From: Gnetum montanum | Lineage: Eukaryota > Streptophyta > Gnetopsida > Gnetales > Gnetaceae | DNA: 64,000 bases | Reading direction: 5' to 3' | Assembly (NCBI GenBank): GCA_015680685.1 | Contig: MNCI01027369.1 | Coordinates: forward strand, 1 to 64,000 | Shown: in pieces, positions 33,571 through 43,069 of the stretch | How positions within the stretch are numbered: the stretch's first letter is position 1 | How the letters are laid out: each line of letters begins with the position of its first letter | The notes under the pieces: generated by a model | The model's input: only the letters and a program-made list of their open reading frames with translations | Database searches by the model: none | Told to the model about the DNA's origin: nothing | Translations under genes and position numbers: made by a program

Positions 33571-35319
33571 GTGTCCACGCCCATGCCTCAACCACCACGT
33601 GCCCCCCAGCAGCCGTACGTCGTTCGAGTACCCTCGACCGTACCCACATCTAACATCATGATACACGACAAATCATACGTGGTGCGTGTCCCTCCCGTCA
33701 TTCCCTCAAATGCACCAACCCCTTCTGCTCGGCCTACCCCTTTCATATTCCAAATACCACCAGCTGTCACAACAGCGGAAGTACAACCTTCGCCAAAACC
33801 AATCCCGTATGTCGTTAGGATACCCGAAAGTCCTAATGATTACCAAGCCTCCACCTCACAAACGCAAGGCAAACCCAGCCCCTACGTCATTAGGGTACCT
33901 GGCTGGCCTTCTGACCAATCACATCCAAATGTACAACCGCGACTCTGCCCGGTTCCATATGTCGTAAGAATCCCAGGGCAGCCCGAGGCTCCAAGACCAG
34001 CCCCACCTCCACGCCACACACGAGATCGCCTAGCAGACAGGCTTACATGTGAACGTGTGGAGAAGGAACACCAACGACTAGCCATGGGGCCACCTAAACC
34101 CACTCCACTTAACTCCGTACCCATGTCGTCACCTAACAACCCACCGAATGCAGGCAACGAAAGTGAATCATCTAAAAAACATGAACCATCTAAAACGACA
34201 GCTCCGAGCGAAAATGGCAAATCAACAAAACACGAAATAAAACTGTTGGGCCCAATGGACCCAATCATCGTCGATAAAAACGTCCACAACACTAGAGACT
34301 TCGCAACGGCCTTGACACAAGTCACCCAAGCCTTGAAGAAAAAGAACACTTCGCTGAGCTTGTATGACTTGGTGCTAACATCCCAAACACATCGAGAAGC
34401 TCTAGTACGCATGTTAACGTCGATCCCGGTAAGCGAGGACTTGCCCCCGAACGAACCCACCATTCATGCGGTAATGTACTCGTCTCATGGGACTACTCCT
34501 AAACCCTTGAGCTTCCATGAAGACAACATTAAGGTGGACAAGAAAATAGGGGAAATAACAATAGCCCCCATGTTCATAACGATACGCATAAACCAGTTCA
34601 AGATACATAGGGTCCACGTAGACAATGGAGTTGCCACAAACGTAGTACCGTACCCCATCGTTGAACAACTAGGGCTTACTGAATTAATCAGACCAACTGC
34701 AACTACATGTTTAAAATCATTTAGCGGGTCATGCGTAATGGTCAAAGGCACAGTGACCTTAGACTTCATAGCAGGGGATCAATTTCCCACGTCCGCTGAT
34801 TTCCTAGTGATCGATGAAATGCTAGGATTCAACTTAATATTAGGAAGACCCTGGTTGGCCCAACTAAAAGCGGTCTCCTCTCCTATACACCAAGAGATCC
34901 ACTTGCCTTATGAAGGCGGTGAAATCATCATGCACGGGGAAGCCGCTATGCCTATTATCTCATCACATGTGGACATGGACCAAGGCTCGAAGGTCAAACT
35001 TGAAGAGCCTAAACGAAACGATAAAAATGTGCAACAACTAGTAAGTAGTAAGCCTTTAAACATGGAACAAGACCCATCTAAAACAGAAACGCCTGCATCT
35101 GACACTGTACATACAACTTCTCAAGAGGAAACTCGCACAGAAACCATGCCAACTACTGAAACATCTGAAAACATTAACAGAGGAACCACTCTGCCAGACC
35201 TCTCTTGGGCTGAGTTACCATTCAATGTGATCAGCGAAGGAGACACTGAATATAAAATCATACTAGCTGATACAACGCCTAGCATAAAAATAAAAAGAAT
35301 AAAAAAACTACTAAAATAA
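33571..35319 (+). CDS. Protease region of element C (582-residue open segment, same frame as gag)
   Basis: Residues 1-150 are Pro-rich with a six-fold repeat of PYVVRVP-like heptads (for example 33619, 33676, 33805, 33880 and 33955). A conserved helical block SLYDLVLTSQTHREALVRML (about residues 262-281) precedes protease in Tat elements. The active site reads VHVDNGVATNVVPY (about residues 349-362). Tat/Ogre proteases have D-N/G-G here rather than D-T-G. FNLILGRPWLAQL (about residues 423-435) is the C-terminal protease motif. The tail SWAELPFNVI is conserved in D (SELPFQAI). It processes the polyprotein. It is a segment of gag-pro, so its first Met is not a real start. RT does not follow directly but lies 5.6 kb downstream beyond the antisense gene. 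Confidence 0.88.
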   Translation: MSTPMPQPPRAPQQPYVVRVPSTVPTSNIMIHDKSYVVRVPPVIPSNAPTPSARPTPFIFQIPPAVTTAEVQPSPKPIPYVVRIPESPNDYQASTSQTQGKPSPYVIRVPGWPSDQSHPNVQPRLCPVPYVVRIPGQPEAPRPAPPPRHTRDRLADRLTCERVEKEHQRLAMGPPKPTPLNSVPMSSPNNPPNAGNESESSKKHEPSKTTAPSENGKSTKHEIKLLGPMDPIIVDKNVHNTRDFATALTQVTQALKKKNTSLSLYDLVLTSQTHREALVRMLTSIPVSEDLPPNEPTIHAVMYSSHGTTPKPLSFHEDNIKVDKKIGEITIAPMFITIRINQFKIHRVHVDNGVATNVVPYPIVEQLGLTELIRPTATTCLKSFSGSCVMVKGTVTLDFIAGDQFPTSADFLVIDEMLGFNLILGRPWLAQLKAVSSPIHQEIHLPYEGGEIIMHGEAAMPIISSHVDMDQGSKVKLEEPKRNDKNVQQLVSSKPLNMEQDPSKTETPASDTVHTTSQEETRTETMPTTETSENINRGTTLPDLSWAELPFNVISEGDTEYKIILADTTPSIKIKRIKKLLK

Positions 35320-35324
35320 TACCA

Positions 35325-35545
35325 TTACTACCGTCCGAAATGATGCTAAACTACCGTTAGTCCAAAATGACGTTAAACTATAACAAAAAATATGTATATA
35401 TATTAAAACTACTCGTTAAACTATCATGTCCGCAACGACATAAAACTAGCCACGATCAGCGATGATCGGTCAACAAAACAATCTGCCCGTGTCATTCGAA
35501 TATCCATTGTTTACGACTGGGGCCCGAAATGACCTTAAACTAGTT
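35325..35545 (+). repeat. Hairpin repeats between protease and the 3' end of the antisense gene, element C
   Basis: Copies near 35332, 35360, 35427 and 35516 of a module (N)GTC-CGNNAN-GAC(N)-taaact. Best example: TGTC-CGCAAC-GACA followed by TAAAACTAG (35427-35449). The stem pair differs from other arrays while loop and TAAACT are kept. Confidence 0.72.
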
Positions 35546-35801
35546 CATGCATGTATACTTCGTTTTCCTTTTTGTTTAGCATTTACAATTACATCTCTGC
35601 ATTTAAAACAAAAAAAACTCAAAACATTTTATATTGCTGTGTCGTGTTCACAATTAAATTCGAAATGAACAAAAATTTTCTTACATGCAATGTTGTACAA
35701 TCACAAGTGGCAACTGTTTTCATCCATCTCAAAATTTTCAAGTTACAATTCCCGTATAAATCTGAGTAAAAAAAAACAACAGCAACTTAAAAATCAAAAC
35801 G

Positions 35802-38800
35802 CTAAATATCTGGGACGGGAGGGTCATCCCCTTTAAATCCACCAGCATCAGGGGCCCCTGTTCCACTGGGGCTAGCTTCTTGGGCATCATCGCCACCTTC
35901 ATCCTGAAAATGCCAAAAGAAACAACCAACATAAGAATAAGCGAATGTCAAAATTTTAAACATTATTCAATAAATTAACTTCATAAGGACAAAACGCTTA
36001 CCATAGGAGATCCCCCTAAGCCGAATTCCAGCCGACGAAGAATTTCCTCTTCCAAAACGTTGGCCCAATCTGTCCCATCAAGGCCTAAGTCGACATCTGC
36101 CAAAGCCTTTCCTTTGTCGACAGCTGACCAGGTAGGAATTTTCAGAGTGAACTCGCCCACCGACACTTCCCCAGAAGCAGTTGTGATCACCCTTGTAGGC
36201 GACTCCATTTCCATAGTTGTATTTTGAGCAAAAGTATCGAAGGAAGAACACAAACCCAAACCCTCCACAAACATCTCTAGTTGGAACTTTTCAATAGACA
36301 CCTCTTTCAACGACTTCTTGTAGTGATGTTTGTGATTTTTCTCATCCTGACCCCACTTACGAACCTTAGAAGCGAAGGCTTTCCAATCTTGATATTTAAG
36401 GTTCAGGAGATCAATTTGGGCTTTGCTCTCTACCATTCTCCGAGTCAACGATGCATGACAATTCAGTAGATTCCAATATCTGGTGTACGTAACCTCGGAC
36501 ATTCACCAGGGGCGATCCCCTCTTAGTTTGGCAGCGGTGAACTCATACTGAGCCTTCAGATCGTCATGTTCCACCGACAATTCAGAGACTTCCTTTTCTC
36601 TTGCCTGAATCTGTAGCCACAACTTCTCAATGGAACGCCTACAGGTCCATAATGACTTAGCATTGTGCACATGGCCTTCTGCAACTCCCTCGTAAACAGG
36701 CCTTGGCACCTATTCCACTTCTGGGGAAAGTGTGGTTAAACTTTCTATGCTAATGCTTTCAGAGGGATCCCATCTCAATTGAGCGCCTACCCACTCGAAA
36801 AATACAAATGTTAAGACAATATAAACAAGATGTGAAACTCCAAACCTCTAAATGATTTATACCTATATCAGGGTGGGCCTCCTGGATCAGTTCAACAACT
36901 TCCTCCACGATTCCAGCCACAAAATCCATCTTACTTGGCATTTCTGTCCAAGTAAGTGGCTCATGGGTACGCGATGAACTAACCTCCGTGGTCCTCTCAG
37001 GGGGAACCGTCTTCATAGGTACATCCAAGCGCACCATCCTAGTCTCGCTGCCTTCGTCTAAAAAAATGAAAACATGAAAATAAAATCTCGTAGGAATGAC
37101 AACTAACAGGGCAAGTTGAAAATAAGATAAAAGGAAGAAAAGAAAAACATACCACGCCCCTCGTCACCTTTTGGAGGATCGTCTAAATCTAGATCCCCCT
37201 AAAGAAAGCTATGAAACATTTGTTCGACACCACCCTGGTCATCCAATGGTTCAGTTTCACCAGTGTCTCCCTCTAGTTCCTCTGTCCCTCCTCCCTGATC
37301 CTTATCCACCTTTTCCCCTTCATTATTCTTCTCCATGTTCGTCTCCTCCTCCTCCATAATGGTTTCCAGCACCTGCTTTCTCACTTCTCGAATCAAGTCA
37401 AAGGTGTTAGCGACATGTAAGCAATCGAAAAGGAATATTATGAATACAACGAAAACAATAAAACAATAAACTGACAAAAGTCTACATACCGGGCATCTTG
37501 AATCTTATGCGCTTTACTGGTGGTTCCCTCACATCAGAAGCTTCCTCAGTTGCGCACTCATGTCTCTTTAGCTTTGTTTTGGCCTAGCCCACAGTTTCTT
37601 TGATCACCCACTCAGCTCTTCTTGCAGTGAGGGGCACATCATCCGGCTCTAACCCCAGACTATCACGAGTATGAATGGAGGTGCCCAATGATCCCCCAGT
37701 CTTAATAGTCATGGACTCGTCGATGCCTTCAGGTGCATCCTGGGATTTGGCTGTGTCGTATAAATGATTGATCCATGGGCGGGACAGTTGACCCTGATCC
37801 CACAGAACAAACTTGTTGTCTGCACGAACTACTAGGAACTCGGCAAAACGACGAAGGTAATCGATGAAGAATGCAAAGGTGAAGTGGGATTGCGCCTCGA
37901 CATTCGAACGCAACCGCACTATCTCTTTGTGCATGCTCGACAACAAAAATTGGGCCCAGTTATATCGCATGCCCATTTCCAAGATAGTTCGCATGACACG
38001 AACAACCTCAATCCCAAGACTCTTCACCTGGGAAAGGGTTTTAGGAAATACCCGTGCCCTGAACAAGGGATATAATTCATTCACTTCCACAACTTTTGCT
38101 TTCCCCTTCATCGGGAATCCCTTGGCACCCTTGGCCACGCCTAACCAATCTTCCAACTCACGAACCGTCCAGAGCTCTTTATGAGCTCTGTCTAATACTA
38201 CATTTAAGCCATCTACTGGTACGCCAAATAAGTTTGAAAAGAACTCGGGCGACAGATGAAAAACTACCTTAACACCCTTAATCTGGGTGTTGTAATATGA
38301 GACAGACTCATTAAAAGAATCCACAATCCCAATCATCTCCCCTATGGATATGTTAGGACTCGGGGTCATAAAGAGCTCCATGAGGCCATCATTATCCAGG
38401 CAATGAATGATGGATGGTGGAGCGTGTCTATGCAACCACTTTTGGGCCTTAGCCACCTCCCCGAACTTCATCGACAAGGTGGTCTCGGTTCATCCAGTTG
38501 TCACCGAATCCCCATTAGGAGGTACATCAACTGTAAAGGCAATTTAAAATGGTTATATCAGCGTAACTCCAAATAGTTGGACAAACCCACTAACATATCT
38601 AGGAAATGTTATCATTTACCGTTAGTGGTGGATTTAGATGTGCTACCAGAGTCATGAGGGAAGATTGGCCCATTGTCCGACTAGTCTTCATGAAGCCACC
38701 CACGAGCTTTGCACATCGCGAATGCTCTAGAGAATTGCTTATGAAAATGGATGATCTCTCCCTTCGTTTGACCCAGTACGGTTCCACGAAGGATCATGAA

Positions 38801-40219
38801 TTCCTCCAGGGTAGTGCGAGCGAGAGCTAGTTCTTCATCCTCAATGTATGTCCCATCCGGGTTGGCCTTCAGCCTGTAAACAAATAAATGTCAAAACAAG
38901 AAACAAACACCAAATGACGAAAGGAAACAATAAGCTTAAATAGGCCTACCTTTCCACTCGATACACGGTGCCAAGAGGATTCTAGAACAATGTGTGCGCA
39001 CGGGTAGCTATGAACAGAGTATTGTTGAGGTAGTCTAACCCTCAAGGAAATAGTGCCCACACGCGCGTTAATGGGTGTGTTGACCTGGGTCCGCTAGTAG
39101 AACCATCCTTGTTAACAAGTGACCCCTCGTCAATGTCTTCTATGAAGACCATTACACCCTATGCATCTCCCGGTAGCAATTCCTCAAGCATGCTCTGTGC
39201 AATCACTTCGCTAAAGTTTGACCAGATGGCCACCTCGAAATTGTCTAACATGAAGGCCAGAAATTCACATGCACCTTCCCTGAACCAAACCCCGTTGTTA
39301 TCCACGGTTAGATCCACGGGAGGCTCATCAGCCTCAGCGGGGCCAACCCATGTTAACACCCCTACAAGCTCAACAATGAGGAGGAAGTGCTTACTGTCCC
39401 TGCAAGTAATCAAGATGCCACCATAAATTAGCCATGCTTCAAAACAGCCCGAAAAGCGAGAGTTTACATCATGAATCGACACTTAAAATCTAATTTTTTT
39501 TAATTGTTCACACTCAGCGTATATGCCCCACGAACCAGCGTATACGCCAGCGAAACTGTCTACGCTTAGCGTAATACGCTGCTTAACTCAGCGTATACGC
39601 CGACAATGAACTAACTTACGCTCAGCGTACAGCGTATGCACCTAAGTTCGCTTTCAGCATAAACAGTCTACGCCGACACTGAACAAACAAGTGTACGCTA
39701 GAAACATGAAAAACAAGTCTACACTGTAAAGACAACTGCGCACGCACAGGGTATACGCTGAACAAACCTGCAGCGTATACGCCATCACAGTAAACAGAAT
39801 CTACGTTGATAGAACAAAAAAATCATGCTGGCAAAACTTCACGCATAAAGAACTCATGACGCCGTGACTTATGCTAACATAATGGTGTAGGAAAAATGCT
39901 TACGCTGATAAAACTAATTACGCCCTGAGTCGACGCTAACCTGACCTTACTCTATGAAGTTACGCTCGGCGTATACGCCAAAAACCCTATACGCCGAAAA
40001 CCCTCTACGCTCGGCATATACGCCGAGACTGTCTACGCTGAAAAAGAGAAGCAAAGAAATAGTAACAGAGGCAAGGATCAGAGCCTACCTATGGGATGTC
40101 ACAGGCCATGATGGGATCCTTGGCCGGGGCAGGCACTGCAGCATGGCTTCAGTCTCCTCCGCAAAGGTCAAGTCAGGACCCTTCCTCCCCTTGCCTTCCA
40201 CTTCTTTTCCTTTGCCCAT
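35802..40219 (-). pseudogene. Antisense multi-exon gene of element C (FCP1-like pseudophosphatase plus conserved domains)
   Basis: Predicted exons on the minus strand: 40219-40089, 39399-38950, 38873-38620, 38530-37490, 37372-37153, 37057-36863, 36793-36002 and 35903-35802. All borders are GT-AG, with acceptors such as TTGTTTACAG, TGCCTTTACAG and CATTTTCAG. Exon 2 has FLLIVELVGVL, where the HAD nucleophile Asp is Glu, REGACEFLAFMLDNFEVAIW and YLNNTLFIATRA, giving an FCP1/NLI-like fold without catalytic Asp. Exon 3 has DEELALARTTLEEF. Exon 4 (open 38477-37584) carries the conserved LFGVPVDG / YPLFRARVFPKT domain. Exon 5 is acidic; exon 7 is helical, KLWLQIQAREKEVSELSVE being coiled-coil-like; the last exon is an acidic 33-residue tail. 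At least eight in-frame stops remain, so this copy is dead. Function unknown; nuclear or transcription-linked only by domain analogy. Confidence 0.82.
39500..40060 (-). repeat. GCGTATACGC palindrome cluster in intron 1 of C's antisense gene
   Basis: Words AGCGTATACGCC, CTCAGCGTATACG, CTACGCTCGGC and their variants recur about every 25-40 bases between exon 1 (ends 40089) and exon 2 (starts 39399). The same palindrome fills C's LTRs and leader. Confidence 0.8.
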
Positions 40220-40452
40220 CTCGGCCTCCTTTACGCTGATCGCACAAGTTTACACTGAAGAAAAGAACTATCTACGTTGGCGCCTGAAATTCTACACTCT
40301 GCGTCTATGCTGGGGTTTAGTGTTGGGCGTCTATGTTAAGGGTTACTCTTCGGCGTCTACGCTCACGAGCAAGTTTATGCTTACGCTTACACTTTAACAG
40401 TTTACATTCTGTCGCTTATGCTTACGATTCAAAGTAGAAACAAATGAAACCC

Positions 40453-40467
40453 CCCCCCTTTATATAG
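40453..40467 (-). promoter_or_regulatory. TATA box of the antisense gene in element C
   Basis: On the minus strand CTATATAAAGGGGGGGG (TATA 40467-40459), about 240 bases before the presumed ATG at 40219. The equivalent position in D has CTATAAAAAGGGG. Both lie between the hairpin array next to RT and exon 1. Confidence 0.74.
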
Positions 40468-40629
40468 CGCTCCGCCATCTCTGCCACCGCCGTTGCTCCT
40501 TTTTGCCATTTTGTGCCTTTTTACTTATTTTTTGTTAAACTTTGCCCAGAAAAAATATTAAAAAATATTAAAAAACAGAAATTATTACATCCTGGTTTCC
40601 CCGTGGACCCCATTTCATACGTTTATGCT

Positions 40630-40785
40630 GAATATTCTAGTGTAAACTCATTATGGCCCGGTATGGCCTGAAACTGCCATTACGGCTCGGCAAGGCGTTA
40701 AACTGCCATTTTGAACCCACCTACGGCCCGGTATGGCCTTAAACTGCCATTACGGCCCAGTATGGCCTTAAACTGCCATGTGTCC
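40630..40785 (+). repeat. Hairpin repeats between the antisense gene and RT, element C
   Basis: Four to five copies of TACGGCCCGGTATGGCCTTAAACTGCCAT-like modules (split here as GGCC-CGGTAT-GGCC, then TTAAACTGCC) at about 40650, 40683, 40725 and 40752. The clearest stem is GGCC 40725-40728 with GGCC 40735-40738. Confidence 0.8.
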
Positions 40786-40912
40786 CAGTGTGATGGTAAT
40801 CCACCATTATGCATGTACACATAGTTTAAAATCACCAAAAGACACAGTACGATACCCCTTTGCTTATTCAGCTCTCTGTTTATTGGCAGGAGCAAGCTCA
40901 ATGGACTGCTAG

Positions 40913-42160
40913 CATTTAAACACACTGTTAATCATTCATGGACCATATGGCAAAATTACAAGAGACATTAACATAAACCTCATCAACTTAAGTTCACCAA
41001 CAGACGACGTAGTCATAGCCTCAACACAGCAAATAACATACAATTACAAAGGCATGACAAAATTCCTAGACATAGAGGCTGAGAATATCACCGAAGACCC
41101 GTTGGCCGAAACTCCCATCGTCATGCCCGATGGGGAAACTAAGATTTTAAAATTAAGCACCTTATTACAACCGCCATTAGCCAAAAAAATTGAGAACGTG
41201 CTTAGGGAAAATATGAAAGAATTCGCCTGGTCCTACACAGACATGCTTGGGCTAGACCCCCGAATTGTCCAACACAATATTATCCTTGACCCGAAGTTAA
41301 GACCGGTAAAGCAAAAAGCACGAAAGGTTAAGCCCAAGGTTGCATTAGCAGTTCGTAATGAGATCACTAAGCTTTATTAAGCTGGTTTCATTCGGGCTGT
41401 CGATTACGCCGAGTGGGTGTCCAACATGGTAATTGTTCCGAAAAAGAACGGAAGCATTCGTTTGTGCATTGACTTCCAGGATTTAAATGTTGCAACCATA
41501 AAAGATGATTTTCCTCTACCAAGCATCGATCAACTTGTTGACTCAACTGCTGGGCAAGCATTATTATCTTTTATGGACGGTTTCTTGGGGTACAATCAAA
41601 TATGAATCAACCCGGAGCATCAGCTTCAGACAACCTTTATGACACCATGGGGAACCTTCTGTTATACAATGATGCCCATTGGTCTCAAGAACGCTGGGGC
41701 CACGTATTAGAGAGCGATGACATTCATCTTTAGCGATTACATGCTACAATCACTCAACGATTACATGGACGACATTGTGGTTAAGTCAAAAACATCGAAA
41801 CAACATGTACAAGACCTTGATCTAGTCTTAAAGCGTTGTTTAAAGTATGAACTGAGGCTTAACCCAAGAAAGTGTGTCTTCGGCATCAAAACAGGCAAAA
41901 TGCTTGGATTTATAGCATCAGAAGCAGGGATACGAGTGGACCCCAATATGGTTAAGGCCATAACAAACCTAAAACCACCAGGTAATCTTACTGAACTTCG
42001 AGGTCTACAAGGTAGATTGAAGTTTATCAAGCACTTCATAGAAAAACTGACGGATAAACTAAAACCTATGAACCACCTATTATGCAAGAATGTCCATTTT
42101 GAATGGACTCCGCAGTGTCAAGAAGCATTCGACAACATTAAAACGGCACTTGCCTGGTTA
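40913..42160 (+). pseudogene. pol: Reverse transcriptase of element C
   Basis: The frame is open from 40913 and continues to 44377 with isolated stops only. LDIEAENITEDPLAETPI (41066) leads into LGLDPRIVQHNIILDPKLRP (about 41250), VPKKNGSIRLCIDFQDLN (41435-41488) and KDDFPLPSIDQL. MMPIGLKNAG (about 41670) precedes the catalytic box YMDD at 41762-41773 (Val of YVDD changed to Met by G-to-A), and MLGFIASEAGIRVDPN follows. Stops at KLY*AGF, NQI*INPE and TY*RAM are each one C-to-T change from the residues in D (Q, R or Q). The ATG at 41054 is unlikely to be a genuine start, since the frame is open 47 codons further up. Confidence 0.92.
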
Positions 42161-42629
42161 CCCATAGTTTATCCACCTCAAAATGATAAACCATTTTACA
42201 TCTACCTTGCTACTTCAGATTCGTCAATAGCATCTATGCTTTGCCAGAAACCCGATGATAAAATCGAGGTCCCTGTATATTACTTAAGTCATGCATTAGT
42301 TTCCCACGAGAAAAGGTACAACGACGTGGAGAAGTCATGTTTAGCTTTGGTCTTTGCTTTAAGAAAATGGCGACATTACCTCTTCCGTAACCAGGTTTAC
42401 ATAATTTGCAAGGACAATGTACTAAGAGCCATAATAGGGAATATTTACGAAACAAGTCGAATAGCCCGGTGGAAAGCCATGATAGCCGAGTTTGACCTGT
42501 ACTACGTAGCACAATCATCGGTTAAGGGTCAAGCTATAGCAAGTCAAATGGCAACATCACCAACACACGATCAAGCGACTATAGAGCTAGAGTTCCCAGA
42601 TGAGAGTATAAGCGCCCTAGACATAGTGC
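42161..42629 (+). pseudogene. pol: Gypsy-type RNase H of element C
   Basis: KPFYIYLATSDSSIASMLCQ, VPVYYLSHALVSHEKRY, VEKSCLALVFALRKWRHYL, YIICKDNVLRAII and SSVKGQAIASQMA in one open frame (41717-42727). The first catalytic Asp position reads YLATSD, a shift typical of Tat elements in which this domain is degenerate and a second RNase H follows. Confidence 0.87.
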
Positions 42630-43069
42630 CCAAAGACTATGATGCTATTTTAAACTTTGATGGAGCATCCACCTCTCGAGGAGGAAGCACAGCTGCTGTC
42701 ATCACCTATCCCTCCGGGGAGATCTGACCCTTGGCCTATCGTTTCAACTTTCATTGTACCAACAACATAGCAGAGTACGAAGGTCTCCTTAGAGGTCTCG
42801 CGGCAGCTTTGGCTTTAAACATCACACGACTTGTAGTCAAAGGAGACTCGCAACTAGTCATAAACCAAGTCACAGACGTCTATACATGTAAAGCCCAACA
42901 CTTACAACCATACTGTGACTTGGAAAAACATCTAATGAAGCAATTCGAACACATCGATGTGCAACACGTCTCTAGAAATGATAACACCATTGTAGATGTG
43001 TTAGCCACGTTAGCATTAAACATATCGCCAAACATGTTCCACATGTTGCCAAGCTCCATAACTAGTTGT
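42630..43069 (+). pseudogene. pol: Archaeal-type RNase H of element C
   Basis: All four catalytic acidic positions are seen: LNFDGAST (Asp, about 42660), NNIAEYEGLLRGL (Glu, about 42770), VKGDSQLVINQV (Asp, about 42845) and NTIVDVLATLAL (Asp, about 42990). A TGA at about 42725 (EI*PLAYRF) separates two open segments. This domain is the diagnostic of the Tat lineage and would supply RNase H activity during reverse transcription. Confidence 0.9.

Noticed and set aside
33882-34463. Minus-strand 193-residue frame opposite protease of C
   Set aside because: Complement of the Pro-rich linker and protease N-terminus, whose + reading has clear family motifs.
35802-40467. Antisense cassette as an independent transposon inserted in C
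   Set aside because: No terminal inverted repeats or TSD seen at its borders, and the homologous gene is at the same place in D (and B). A repeated independent insertion is less likely than common descent.
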